Shown: positions 26,722 through 35,849, counted from the stretch's first letter. The stretch: 64,000 nt of DNA from Clostridium sp. (GCA_015058405.1 SVCL01000033.1:23888-87887); one strand, 5' to 3'. A program made the numbers and translations. Notes: generated by a model from the sequence alone, not told the origin.

Positions 26722-27288
26722 ATGTTAAAAGAAAAAAGGAACTTATCTACAAAAGTATTAGTACTAACTGCATTAATGATATCATTAGTATTTTTGGCAG
26801 GAAGTGTTATTAAGGTTCCGTCCTTAGGGGGAGGATTTATTCATATAGGAGATTCCATGGTATTTGTATCTGTAGTAGTTCTAGGAAAGAGAAGAGGCGC
26901 TATAGCAAGTGCTTTGGGAATGTTTTTAGTAGATATAGCTGGAGGGTATTATATGTGGGCTCCTTTTACATTTATAATTAAAGGAGTTATGGCATATATA
27001 ACAGGAGTATTTATAGAAAAAGTAGATAAAGAAAATAAGGGAATTAAAGAATTTAAATTTGAATATGTGATTGCGTTTATTCTTGGTGGAGTATTTATGA
27101 TTATAGGATATTTTTTAGCTGGGACAGTTCTTGCGGCATTTTTGACAGAAAAGGTTGGGGTAATTCAAGGATTAGCTTATGCAGCTAAAGATATATTTGG
27201 AAATATAATTCAAGTACTAACAGGAAGTATAATAGCTATTTCTTTGATAGGGATAATAATTTCAGCAAAGAAAAAAGTGATTAATTAG
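26722..27288 (+). CDS. ECF transporter substrate-binding (S) component
   Basis: 188 aa with about six membrane helices; VLVLTALMISLVFLAGSVIKVP, HIGDSMVFVSVVVLGKRRGAIASALG and DIAGGYYMWAPFTFIIKGVMAY match the ECF S-component/ECF-ribofla_trS group (PF07155), vitamin-uptake subunits that share the EcfA/A'/T module. The AxxxA-like stretch that contacts EcfT is present near the first helix. Substrate cannot be assigned: no riboswitch upstream and no biosynthetic neighbours. GGGGG lies 9 bases before the ATG. Confidence 0.82.
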   Translation: MLKEKRNLSTKVLVLTALMISLVFLAGSVIKVPSLGGGFIHIGDSMVFVSVVVLGKRRGAIASALGMFLVDIAGGYYMWAPFTFIIKGVMAYITGVFIEKVDKENKGIKEFKFEYVIAFILGGVFMIIGYFLAGTVLAAFLTEKVGVIQGLAYAAKDIFGNIIQVLTGSIIAISLIGIIISAKKKVIN

Positions 27289-27295
27289 ATATAAA

Positions 27296-27374
27296 AGGTG
27301 CTGTTGCACAAATAGTAATTTAAAATGAATAATAAAATTCTAAATTTTAAATTATTAATTATGCGACAGCACCT
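27296..27374 (+). repeat. MITE-like imperfect palindrome
   Basis: 79 bases ending in AGGTGCTGT/ACAGCACCT (27296-27304 and 27366-27374), with further internal pairing (GTAATTTAAAAT against ATTTTAAATTATT). The terminal GGTGCTGTTGCACAAA resembles insertion-sequence ends of the IS6 type, and similar AT-rich palindromes are scattered in clostridial genomes as far as I recall. It has no coding capacity and may terminate the ECF gene transcript. Confidence 0.6.
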
Positions 27375-27387
27375 ACTTTTAGGAACA

Positions 27388-27549
27388 TTATTTATTGTTA
27401 TTTGCTCTTTGAGCTTTTCTAGCTCTTCTACATTCTGGGCATCTTACGGGATCATTTTCGAATCCTTTTTCTTTAAAAAATTGTTGTTCTCCTACTGAAA
27501 AAATAAATTCTTTACCACAGTCTTTGCAAATTATTTTTTTGTCTTCCAA
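27388..27549 (-). CDS. small zinc-ribbon protein
   Basis: 53 aa starting at a TTG (27549), nine bases after a perfect GGAGGT; this non-ATG start makes the gene easy to miss. The product has CKDC (residues 8-11) followed by GKEFIFSVGEQQFFKEKGF and CPEC (37-40), then a basic RRARKAQRA tail: a four-cysteine zinc-binding domain (PF13451-type, probable zinc-ribbon) found in short proteins across Firmicutes. Function unknown; nucleic-acid or ribosome association would fit the basic tail. It faces the ECF gene, with the palindromic repeat between them. Confidence 0.82.
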   Translation of the reverse strand: MEDKKIICKDCGKEFIFSVGEQQFFKEKGFENDPVRCPECRRARKAQRANNNK

Positions 27550-27688
27550 ATTAATGTTACCTCCTTAAAATTCATGGGTAAATTGACTTTCATAACACTA
27601 ACCGTACCTGAATTCTAAGGAGCTGGTTAGAATCAAAAAGAATTACCTTAATATTTATAATTCATATAACACTATATGAAAGGTATAT

Positions 27689-28774
27689 TTATTTAGTGAT
27701 TTTTATAGCTTTCTTGTTTTTGAAATAATAAAGACTAAAACAAATAATAGGAATAAAAATATATATACAACCATTAAATATTTGTAATATCTTTAAAATA
27801 TAGAATAATAAAAATTGATTTTGAGTTAGTAAATAAGATGCTATAAAAATTATTGTGTTATACAGAATTATAAACAACTTCTTATTATTAATATTATCCT
27901 TATATAAGAATAATATTCCATATGAAGCTAAAATATACTTGATAAACCACATGCAGGTACTTCTGAATATATAAAATAATTCACCAAACTCTAAAAACAA
28001 AGCTATTTGAACTCTTTGTGATTGAACATATTCTGGGTAGAAAATATTAGCTCCTCTTTCTGGTCCGAAGAAAGTAATAATAGATAAAAATGAGGAAGTA
28101 ATTAATATTCCAGAAATAAGTACTGCAAAAGAGCTATACCTTACTAAATATTTTTTAAACTCTATATTTTTTAAATAAGGTAATGAAATAGCTATGGCAG
28201 AAAAAGAGCCTATTATTTCTAATAAACACATCCATATATTTTTATTAAAACCATCTTTTAATAAAGGAAGTAAATTTCTAAAATCTAAATATTTAGCCAC
28301 TAATGCAAAAAGAATAATATCTCCAATGAGAACAAAGAATACAGTAATTACTACTAGAATAATTATTGAATTAAATCTTCTATTTAATACATATCCACTA
28401 GCAAATAGAAAAAATATTAAGCAATACCATGTAGGAGTGGATAAGAAAAAGTTAGAATGTATAGAACTACACTCTACTGATGCAGCTTCAATAGAAGATA
28501 TAAACAATCCTATAGAGAATATAAATAATAAAAATTTTCCTAGCATATTAGAAGTAGAATTTTTAACTATATAAATAAAATTATAGGTATTAGTCTTTTC
28601 ACATATGTTCATTAAAATTAAAAAATATAAAAACATAAAAATAGACGCTAATATAGAAATAATCCAGCTATCTCGTCCACCGTAAGAGATAAAAATAGAT
28701 GAGTAGCTCCTTAAAGCAATAGTACAAGTCGCTATAATAAAAAACATAAAATGTTTTGTTGACATCTTGTTCAT
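27689..28774 (-). CDS. gerKB: spore germination receptor B subunit GerKB
   Basis: 361 aa inner-membrane protein of the GerAB/endospore-germination permease family (PF03845, APC superfamily), about ten helices. FIIATCTIALRSYSSIFISYGGRDSWI is the family's first-helix region. GerB-type subunits bind the germinant in the spore inner membrane. It is transcribed away from gerKA-gerKC, the same split arrangement known in C. perfringens, where gerKB is monocistronic. The start ATG follows GAAGGGAAG. Confidence 0.88.
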   Translation of the reverse strand: MNKMSTKHFMFFIIATCTIALRSYSSIFISYGGRDSWIISILASIFMFLYFLILMNICEKTNTYNFIYIVKNSTSNMLGKFLLFIFSIGLFISSIEAASVECSSIHSNFFLSTPTWYCLIFFLFASGYVLNRRFNSIIILVVITVFFVLIGDIILFALVAKYLDFRNLLPLLKDGFNKNIWMCLLEIIGSFSAIAISLPYLKNIEFKKYLVRYSSFAVLISGILITSSFLSIITFFGPERGANIFYPEYVQSQRVQIALFLEFGELFYIFRSTCMWFIKYILASYGILFLYKDNINNKKLFIILYNTIIFIASYLLTQNQFLLFYILKILQIFNGCIYIFIPIICFSLYYFKNKKAIKITK

Positions 28775-28883
28775 AAAAATCTTCCCTTCATCTTAAGTAC
28801 TAAATTAATTTAATATTAGTATTTACTAACAAGAGGAATATTAAACCCTTTTAGAGGAATAATATTTTTAGGTGATGTTTGTT

Positions 28884-30311
28884 ATGAATAATTTAGAAAA
28901 GATAAAATCAACTTTTGAAGGAAATTTTGACGTTAAATATAGAGAGGTAGTTACTTCATATGGTAAATGTACTTTAGTGTTTATTGATGATATATGCAGT
29001 ACACAATTTATTAGTGAATATATAATTACCCCTCTAAGAAAAACAACTTATAAAAGTGAAAATATAGAAGATGTATTGACTAAGGTATTAGATATAAACC
29101 TTGAAGGAACAGCTAAGGATATTAATGATGCTATAACTCATGTTTTATCCGGAGATGTAATCTTAGTATTTGAAGAATATGAAAAGATACTCTTCTGTGA
29201 AGTTAAGGGATATGTAAGAAGAGGTGTGTCTATACCTGTTACAGAATCTGTAGTTAAGGGACCAAGAGAAGGTTTTACAGAAGCTATAGTAGATAATGTT
29301 TCTCTTATAAGAAGAAAAATAAAAAATCCTAATTTGAAATTTGAAGCTGTAGTAGTAGGTGAAAAAAGTAATACTTCAGTATGTATAGCATATTTAAAAG
29401 GGGTAGCACCTGATTATTTAATTGATCATGTAAAATCAGTGGTAAAAAAATTAGACCTAAATTTTGTATTAGATACAAATTATATAGAAGATGCTCTAAG
29501 AGATAAAAAGTCTGCTTTTGATACAGTAGGATATACAGAAAAACCGGATGAAGCAGCAGTTAAGATATTAGAAGGAAGAGTTGCGGTAATAGTAGACGGA
29601 ACACCATTTACAATAACTGTACCATATTTCTTTTTAGAAAATTTTCAAGCACCTGATGATTACTATCTTAATAAATATCTTGCAGATTTTACTAGAGTAT
29701 TAAGATGGATTTCATTTAGTTTAGCAACTTTTTTACCAGGTTTTTATGTGGCTATTTTAACTTATCATTTTTCAATTATACCTTCCTTATTTGTATTTAG
29801 ATTAGCAGTATCTAGAGCGGGAGTACCATTTCCAACAATAGTAGAGGTAATAATTATGATGGTGGCATTTCAACTTATAAAGGAGGCTGGGCTTAGACTT
29901 CCACAGCCTATAGGTGGAGCCATGAGTATAGTAGCAGGTCTTATTTTAGGAGATGCAGTAGTAGGGGCAGGAATAGCCTCAAGAATTACTATAATTATAG
30001 TGGCTATGAGTACTTTAAGTTATTTCTTAACTCCAAAGTTATATGGAGCTATGTCAATTTGGTCTATGATTATAACAATAATAAGTGGATTATTTGGACT
30101 TCCAGGGTTCTTTTTAGCTGCTTTAGTACTACTTGCTAATTTAGGAGATTTAAGAACAGGTGGATATTCTTATCTTTTCCCAATAGGAAGTACAGTTACA
30201 TATAAATTTAAAGATCTTATATTTAGAGGCAACTTAAATAGAATATCTAATCAAATTATTTTTAGTGGAGGAGAAAATCATCATGAAAGCAAAAATAAGA
30301 AGAGTAAGTAG
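28884..30311 (+). CDS. gerKA: spore germination receptor A subunit GerKA
   Basis: 475 aa from the ATG at 28884 (AGGTGAT seven bases upstream); an ATG/GTG further up lies inside the ribosome site. GerA family (PF03323): soluble N-terminal ~235 residues, including ESVVKGPREGFTEAIVDNVSLIRRKIKNP, then about five membrane helices with PFPTIVEVIIMMVAFQLIKEAGLRLPQPIGGAMSIVAGLILGDA-type conserved core. Part of the GerK nutrient receptor of the spore inner membrane. Overlaps gerKC by 29 bases, so the two are translated together. Confidence 0.93.
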   Translation: MNNLEKIKSTFEGNFDVKYREVVTSYGKCTLVFIDDICSTQFISEYIITPLRKTTYKSENIEDVLTKVLDINLEGTAKDINDAITHVLSGDVILVFEEYEKILFCEVKGYVRRGVSIPVTESVVKGPREGFTEAIVDNVSLIRRKIKNPNLKFEAVVVGEKSNTSVCIAYLKGVAPDYLIDHVKSVVKKLDLNFVLDTNYIEDALRDKKSAFDTVGYTEKPDEAAVKILEGRVAVIVDGTPFTITVPYFFLENFQAPDDYYLNKYLADFTRVLRWISFSLATFLPGFYVAILTYHFSIIPSLFVFRLAVSRAGVPFPTIVEVIIMMVAFQLIKEAGLRLPQPIGGAMSIVAGLILGDAVVGAGIASRITIIIVAMSTLSYFLTPKLYGAMSIWSMIITIISGLFGLPGFFLAALVLLANLGDLRTGGYSYLFPIGSTVTYKFKDLIFRGNLNRISNQIIFSGGENHHESKNKKSK

Positions 30312-31413
30312 TATATTAGTAATTTTGCTTTTAGCAATAAATTTAGGTGGTTGTTTTAATTACAGGGAAATTAATAAAATAACTTTTGCTACTTCAATTA
30401 TTTTTGATGTAGATGAACATGACAATGTAATTTTATATTTAGACTGTGTAAGACCTTATAGAAATGCAAATGAAAGTTCAGATAAAGGTAGAAGGATAAT
30501 GTTTGAAGGAAGAGGAAAAACTGCCCTTGAAGCTTTAAGGAACGTAAATGTAGTATCTAGTAATGATTTGAATTTTAGTCAAGTAAGAGCTTATGTTTTT
30601 ACAGAGGATGCAGCTAGAAGAGATATAAAAAATTATTTAGACTTAATTAATAATGATCAGCAATTTAGTTTTAAACCATATATGTTTGTATTTAAAGGTG
30701 ATGTTAAATCTTTATTAGATTTTACAAGCAATGATGAAGAGTATTTAGGGTTGTATTTAAATGAACTTATCGAAAATAATAGTAAGAATGGTAAGGTTAT
30801 CAAGTCGAATGTCAACGATTATATAAGTAATAGCTTATCCTATAATAATTATAGTTTTATGAGTGTTATTGAAATAAAAAAAGATAATGTTGAATCAAAA
30901 CTTGAGTTAAATGGTGGAGTTATTATGAAAGATAATCATATGATTGCTTCATTAGATGCAGAAGATGCATTAACTTATAATATATTAATGAGGAAAGTAG
31001 GAGAAGGAACATTTGAAGTAGCAAATCCTATGGCAAGGAATAAGTTTATTATTTTGGATATATTAGAAGAAACAAATGATACTAATATAGAAGTAAAGGA
31101 TAATGATATAGTATTAAAGAAGGACTTAAATATTAGAGTATCAATAGGAGAAATACAGGATAAATTAATAATTAATAAAGATGTTCTTGAAGAAATAAAA
31201 GCTAATGAAGAATGGAGAATTAAGAGATACGAAGAAGAGTTTTTTGAAAAGTATAAAGAAAAAGGTATTGATGTATTAGGTGTAGGTAGGCTTTTATCAG
31301 AAAAATATCCTAATGTAAATGTTGATAAAGAAGATTATTTAAAGAACACTTCATTAGATACTAAAGTGAATTTAATTATTGATGGAAGTAGTTTAGTTAA
31401 AAATAGTTTATAG
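30283..31413 (+). CDS. gerKC: spore germination receptor C subunit GerKC (lipoprotein)
   Basis: 376 aa from the ATG at 30283, nine bases after GGAGGAG. Lipoprotein signal: basic MKAKIRR, hydrophobic ILVILLLAINL, lipobox LGGC with C24 as the lipidated residue. The rest matches Ger(x)C proteins (PF25198/PF05504): FNYREINKITFATSIIFD at the start of the mature part and EIKANEEWRIKRYEEEFFEKYKEKGIDVLGVGR near the end. The C subunit is anchored on the outer face of the spore inner membrane. Confidence 0.93.
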   Translation: MKAKIRRVSSILVILLLAINLGGCFNYREINKITFATSIIFDVDEHDNVILYLDCVRPYRNANESSDKGRRIMFEGRGKTALEALRNVNVVSSNDLNFSQVRAYVFTEDAARRDIKNYLDLINNDQQFSFKPYMFVFKGDVKSLLDFTSNDEEYLGLYLNELIENNSKNGKVIKSNVNDYISNSLSYNNYSFMSVIEIKKDNVESKLELNGGVIMKDNHMIASLDAEDALTYNILMRKVGEGTFEVANPMARNKFIILDILEETNDTNIEVKDNDIVLKKDLNIRVSIGEIQDKLIINKDVLEEIKANEEWRIKRYEEEFFEKYKEKGIDVLGVGRLLSEKYPNVNVDKEDYLKNTSLDTKVNLIIDGSSLVKNSL

Positions 31414-31490
31414 TACTATTCTACATAATTAATCAAAAGTGGATAAATAAGACTATGGTCCTTTATTAAATATTATTTTAATTGTAAACT

Positions 31491-31534
31491 AAAAATTATA
31501 GCTATAATTGTTTGATTTATAGCTATAATTTTTA
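31491..31534 (+). terminator. terminator after gerKC
   Basis: AAAAATTATAGCTATA (31491-31506) pairs exactly with 31518-31533; A and T runs on both flanks. Confidence 0.75.
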
Positions 31535-31590
31535 AATATAAAGAATATATATTTAATAAGATGGTATAAATTAATAGAGGAGTGGTCCTG

Positions 31591-32001
31591 ATGATACAAA
31601 TATTCTGCAATAAGAGAGGTTCTGGAAAAACAAAAAAGCTAATTAATTTAGCTAACGACAAATTAACTATATCTCGAGGTGATTCCGTTTACATTGATGA
31701 TGATGCTAGCTATATAATGCAAATAAATAGAAAAATTAGATTTATAGCAGCTAATGATTTTAAATTGGGAAATTATGATGGAATTTATGGATTATTATGT
31801 GGAGTGATTTCAGGAAATTATGATATAGAGAATATATATATTGATGGAATCTTTGATTTTGAAGGAAATAATATAGAAGAATCAGAAGGATGTTTGAAAA
31901 AAATAAATGATTTAGCCACAACTTTTAAAATAAATATTTATATTAATGTTAATTATAACAAAGATGAGGTACCTAATTTTATTAAAAGGTTTGTAGCGTA
32001 G
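31591..32001 (+). CDS. small P-loop protein, unrecognised
   Basis: 136 aa from the ATG at 31591 (AGAGGAGT six bases upstream; a GTG at 31582 overlaps it). IQIFCNKRGSGKTKKLINLA looks like a Walker A loop (GSGKT) after a first beta strand; VYIDDDASYIMQ and NIYIDGIF could supply a Walker B-like acidic strand, but no complete Walker B or switch motif is clear. Length is short for a full P-loop NTPase. Placed alone between gerKC and tyrS with a terminator on each side. No function assigned. Confidence 0.65.
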   Translation: MIQIFCNKRGSGKTKKLINLANDKLTISRGDSVYIDDDASYIMQINRKIRFIAANDFKLGNYDGIYGLLCGVISGNYDIENIYIDGIFDFEGNNIEESEGCLKKINDLATTFKINIYINVNYNKDEVPNFIKRFVA

Positions 32002-32028
32002 AACAGAAATAATAATATTAAGTATAAA

Positions 32029-32076
32029 ATAAGGGGTTATATTTGCTATTCTTTACTTGCAAATATAGCCTTTATT
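32029..32076 (+). terminator. terminator after the P-loop gene
   Basis: AAGGGGTTATATTTGC (32031-32046) with GCAAATATAGCCTT (32059-32072), then TTATTG. A two-base bulge in the left arm. Confidence 0.65.
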
Positions 32077-32102
32077 GTGTGGATAAAAGCCATGCTTATG
32101 TG

Positions 32103-32131
32103 TTGATAAAAGTCAAGTGAGAAGGTATACT
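32103..32131 (+). promoter_or_regulatory. sigma-A promoter of tyrS
   Basis: TTGATA (32103-32108), 17 bases, TATACT (32126-32131), overlapping a small palindrome TATACTATATAGTATA. The ~45-base leader is too short for a T-box. Confidence 0.75.
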
Positions 32132-32182
32132 ATATAGTATATGTTATTTATGAATAGAATATAAAAAATAGGAGGTAGAATA

Positions 32183-33403
32183 ATGGCAAATGTATTAGAT
32201 GAGTTATTGGAACGTGGATACATAAAACAATTCACTCATGAAGAAGAAACAAGAGAATTGTTAGAAAAGGAGAAAATAACTTTTTATATAGGATTTGACC
32301 CAACAGCAGATAGTTTACATGTTGGACATTTTATAGCTATGATGTTCATGGCTCATATGCAAAAGGCAGGTCATAGACCAATAGCTTTACTTGGTGGTGG
32401 TACTGCTATGGTTGGAGATCCAAGTGGTAAGACTGATATGAGAAAGATGCTTACTAAAGAGCAAATAGAACATAATGTTGCATGTATAAAGAAGCAAATG
32501 GAGAAATTCATAGATTTTTCTGATGGTAAAGCAATACTTGCAAACAATGCAGATTGGTTACTTAACCTTAACTATGTTGACTTTTTAAGAGATGTAGGAG
32601 CACATTTCTCTGTAAATAAGATGTTAACAGCAGAATGTTTTAAACAAAGAATGGAAAAGGGATTAACATTCTTAGAATTTAACTATATGTTAATGCAAGG
32701 ATACGATTTCTATATGCTACACCAAAAATATAATTGTAAAATGGAACTTGGTGGAGACGATCAATGGTCAAATATGATAGCAGGTGTTAACTTAGTTAGA
32801 AAAAAAGCACAAGATCAAGCATTTGCGATGACTTGTACATTATTAACTAATAGCCAAGGGCAAAAGATGGGGAAAACTGTAGGAGGAGCTTTATGGTTAG
32901 ACCCAGAAAAGACTTCACCATATGATTTCTATCAATATTGGAGAAATGTTGATGATGCAGATGTTGAAAAATGTCTAGCTTTATTAACTTTCTTACCAAT
33001 GGATGAAGTAAGAAGATTAGGTGCTTTAGAAGGTGCGGAAATTAATCAAGCTAAGAAAGTACTAGCTTATGAAATAACTAAGCTTGTACATGGGGAAGAA
33101 GAAGCTAAAAAAGCAGAAGAAGCAGCAAATGCATTATTTGCAGGTGGAGTTAATATGGATAATGTTCCAAGTGTAACAATATCAGCTGATAAATTAGAAT
33201 CAAGTTTACTTGATATTTTAGCAGAAACTAAAATAGTTCCATCAAAAGCAGAAGGAAGAAGATTAATTCAACAAGGTGGATTATCTTTAAATGGAGAAAA
33301 GGTAACAGATATTAAGAGAACTTTAACTCAAGCAGATTTCAATGATGGTGCTGCTCTAGTTAAAAGAGGAAAGAAAAATTACAATAAGATAGAATTAGCT
33401 TAA
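32183..33403 (+). CDS. tyrS: tyrosyl-tRNA synthetase
   Basis: 406 aa class Ic synthetase charging tRNA-Tyr. HIGH motif variant in [18 protein letters not shown], Tyr-binding region [29 protein letters not shown] equivalent as QKMGKTVGG, and a C-terminal S4-type RNA-binding domain (about 335-400, [21 protein letters not shown]). Ribosome site AGGAGGT. Monocistronic with strong promoter and terminator. Unlike many Firmicute tyrS genes it has no T-box in front. Confidence 0.96.
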   Translation: MANVLDELLERGYIKQFTHEEETRELLEKEKITFYIGFDPTADSLHVGHFIAMMFMAHMQKAGHRPIALLGGGTAMVGDPSGKTDMRKMLTKEQIEHNVACIKKQMEKFIDFSDGKAILANNADWLLNLNYVDFLRDVGAHFSVNKMLTAECFKQRMEKGLTFLEFNYMLMQGYDFYMLHQKYNCKMELGGDDQWSNMIAGVNLVRKKAQDQAFAMTCTLLTNSQGQKMGKTVGGALWLDPEKTSPYDFYQYWRNVDDADVEKCLALLTFLPMDEVRRLGALEGAEINQAKKVLAYEITKLVHGEEEAKKAEEAANALFAGGVNMDNVPSVTISADKLESSLLDILAETKIVPSKAEGRRLIQQGGLSLNGEKVTDIKRTLTQADFNDGAALVKRGKKNYNKIELA

Positions 33404-33425
33404 TTCTATTATAAATATAATTATT

Positions 33426-33460
33426 AATAACAACTAACTTGAAGTTAGTTGTTATTTTTT
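33426..33460 (+). terminator. terminator of tyrS
   Basis: AATAACAACTAACTT and AAGTTAGTTGTTATT form a nearly loop-less stem ending in TTTTTT. Confidence 0.88.
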
Positions 33461-33610
33461 AACTTACAGAAAGTGAGAGAGTTTAAGGCTGCCTATTTTG
33501 ATGGTATCAAAGATGTTAAGACGTTAAAAATAATAATATAGGTTTAATATTTTTTTATATTTAAACGATAAATAAAATATGGAATAAAATAGAGGGAAAG
33601 GAGTATTAAC

Positions 33611-35518
33611 ATGCCAGCAATTTGGAACATAGGAAATTACAATTCAGTAAACGATAAAAAATTATCAAGCAAACTTACCTTTAAAGTTGGGGAATCTTTT
33701 AAGGGTCAAATTATAGGAAAGGGAGATGGAGATACCGTTACTATAAAGCTTGTTGATGGATGGGAATTTCCAGCAGAATTACTTGGTGATATTACTTCAG
33801 ATGCGGAAGGGTTATTACAGTTTAAGGTTGAAGGATTTAAGGACGGAAAAGTAGAAATAAAATTATTACAACAGGCTGTAGAAGAAAATGCTTCTAAAGG
33901 TGAAGAAGCTGTAGGTGAATTTGCAAAAAGAGAAGGCTTAACATCTGATGATGAAACAATATTAAATGCTATGATTAAGCATAAGATGCCATTAACTAAG
34001 GAGAATATCAGTTTTGTAAAAAGTGTTGTTAATTTTAATGAAAAAATAAATATTAATCCACAGGAAGTAGATAAGTTTATAGAAAACTTTTTATCAGGAA
34101 AAGGTATTGATTCAAAGAGTGTAGAAGGACAACAAATCAAAGATACCCTTATGGAATTTTTTGATAAATTTAAAGAAATGGATCAAAAAGATATATTCAT
34201 GTTCTTAGAAAACGGTATAGATTTTAATGAAGAAAATATAGATAGTTATAATAAGTTATTTAAGCAAGATATTAATTTAAAAGAATATTTTTCAGCTATT
34301 TCAAAAGAACTAAAAGATTTAAATTTACCAGAATTAAAAGGGCTAAATATAGGTAATGAAGTTAATCCTAAAGGTGTAGAGGAAAATAAAAATAGTCAAT
34401 TACAAATTTTAAAACAAAATATGGCAACAAAGCTATATGATAATAATAGTAATGCTAAGGCCAAGGTTAGTGTGATTTCATTATTTAAATCTATGGTAGG
34501 AGAAGAAGAGAATATTGTAAAAAGCAATCTGAAAAACATATTAGTATCTAACAAAGATAATTTTAATGGAAGTGAGTTTAGAGTTGCTTTTTCAAAATTA
34601 GATTCATTGAGTGAAAAAGATTTAGTTTCCATATTAAAAAATAGTATAGTTGAAGGAAATCCTAATATTACTAAAGATGAAATTGAAAAAACTTTAAGTA
34701 ATTTAGTAGGCAAGAATATTGTACTTACTCAGGAAGAATCAAATAAATTAGTTGATACTATAAATTTAAAGTATGGAGTAGAATTAAAAGACAATAAAGC
34801 TATAAGTGAAGAAAATACAGTAAGAAGTCAGAATCAAATTACAAGAGAAGGTAATGAAAATATATTAAATAAAGGTGAAAGAAATATACAAGCTAAAGAA
34901 GCTATTTTAAATAAATCTTCAATTGAGGCTAATAAGGAATTATTAAAGACTACAGTTAAGTTAGCTTCAGGTCAAGAGATAAAAAATGAGATAGGCAACA
35001 AACTAGATGGGTTGAAAGATGTAATAAAAGATATTATGTTACATTCAAAGAATTTTACTAATGAGGGAATAGAAAAAGCATTAAGTTCAATAAAAAGTAA
35101 TTTGAATGATTTTAAATTATTTAATTCAATAAGTAATGAATATTATTATGTAGATGTACCAATAAATAAAAGTGGTGATGAATATCCATGCAAGCTTATT
35201 ATTAAAGATGATAGAAAAGATAATAAAAAGATTGATAAGAGTAATGTAAAAGTTGTTGTTGCGGTAAAAACCTTAAACTTAGGAACTGTAGATGGATATA
35301 TAACAGTACATGGAAATAATATAACTGTAAATATGAAATGCGAAGAAAGGGTTACTAAGATTTTAAATATGGCTAAAGAAAAACTTATTTTAAAACTTCA
35401 AGAAGTTGGATATTTAGCTAATGTAAGTGTATCCCCAAAAGCAGAAGAAGTTAATTTAAGTACATGTAGGGAATTCTTTGATGATAAAGACCAAAGTGCC
35501 ATTAATATTAGGGTATAA
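33611..35518 (+). CDS. FliK-like (flagellar hook-length control/YlqG-type) protein
   Basis: 635 aa, soluble, low complexity in the middle with many K, E, N and short helices. The first ~85 residues look like a small beta domain (FKGQIIGKGDGDTVTIKLVDG). The last ~130 resemble the FliK C-terminal domain (Flg_hook, PF02120): YYYVDVPINKSGDEYPCKLIIKDD, LGTVDGYITVHGNNITVNMKCE, then a helix and LQEVGYLANVSVSP. The next gene encodes an FlhB C-terminal-domain protein; B. subtilis ylqG-ylqH is the comparable pair. No flagellar structural gene is in the window. Exact role unknown. Confidence 0.65.
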   Translation: MPAIWNIGNYNSVNDKKLSSKLTFKVGESFKGQIIGKGDGDTVTIKLVDGWEFPAELLGDITSDAEGLLQFKVEGFKDGKVEIKLLQQAVEENASKGEEAVGEFAKREGLTSDDETILNAMIKHKMPLTKENISFVKSVVNFNEKININPQEVDKFIENFLSGKGIDSKSVEGQQIKDTLMEFFDKFKEMDQKDIFMFLENGIDFNEENIDSYNKLFKQDINLKEYFSAISKELKDLNLPELKGLNIGNEVNPKGVEENKNSQLQILKQNMATKLYDNNSNAKAKVSVISLFKSMVGEEENIVKSNLKNILVSNKDNFNGSEFRVAFSKLDSLSEKDLVSILKNSIVEGNPNITKDEIEKTLSNLVGKNIVLTQEESNKLVDTINLKYGVELKDNKAISEENTVRSQNQITREGNENILNKGERNIQAKEAILNKSSIEANKELLKTTVKLASGQEIKNEIGNKLDGLKDVIKDIMLHSKNFTNEGIEKALSSIKSNLNDFKLFNSISNEYYYVDVPINKSGDEYPCKLIIKDDRKDNKKIDKSNVKVVVAVKTLNLGTVDGYITVHGNNITVNMKCEERVTKILNMAKEKLILKLQEVGYLANVSVSPKAEEVNLSTCREFFDDKDQSAINIRV

Positions 35519-35585
35519 TAATTATTGACCTATATTAATATAGGTTATAATATATAAAGAGAATTAGAAAAATAAGGAGGGTAAT

Positions 35586-35849
35586 ATGAATCAAAGAAAA
35601 AAAGCAGCTGCATTAAAATATGAACAAAACTCTGACGCACCAGTAGTTACAGCAGCAGGTATGGGGCTAATTGCAGAAAAGATTATAGAAAAAGCAGAAG
35701 ATAATGATGTACCAGTTGTGTATAATAAAGAGTTAACAGATTTATTATGTAATGTAGATGTTGGAGATTCAATTCCTTCAGAATTATATGAAGCAGTTGC
35801 TCATGTAATTGCATACGTTACGGATTTAGATAAAATAATTGAAAGGTGA
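35586..35849 (+). CDS. FlhB C-terminal domain protein (FlhX/YlqH type)
   Basis: 87 aa. RKKAAALKYEQNSDAPVVTAAGMGLIAEKIIEKAEDNDVPVVYNKELTDLL and VGDSIPSELYEAVAHVIAYV align with the cytoplasmic domain of FlhB/YscU just after the self-cleaving NPTH motif, which is absent here. In flagellar systems this domain is the substrate-specificity switch contacted by FliK. Here it stands alone with no membrane part. Ribosome site AAGGAGGG. The phosphoesterase gene starts next to its stop codon, so the three are probably one transcript. Confidence 0.85.
   Translation: MNQRKKAAALKYEQNSDAPVVTAAGMGLIAEKIIEKAEDNDVPVVYNKELTDLLCNVDVGDSIPSELYEAVAHVIAYVTDLDKIIER

Noticed and set aside
27598..27631. Inverted pair CTAACC/GGTTAG as a terminator for gerKB
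   Set aside because: Short, with no T run on the minus strand and a large loop; not strong enough to report as a feature.
28194..28574. Plus-strand frame of 126 codons inside gerKB
   Set aside because: It lies fully within a well-supported gene on the other strand, with no ribosome site and no recognisable family.
32029..32182. T-box before tyrS
   Set aside because: The promoter lies only ~45 bases before the start codon; the hairpin upstream belongs to the preceding gene.
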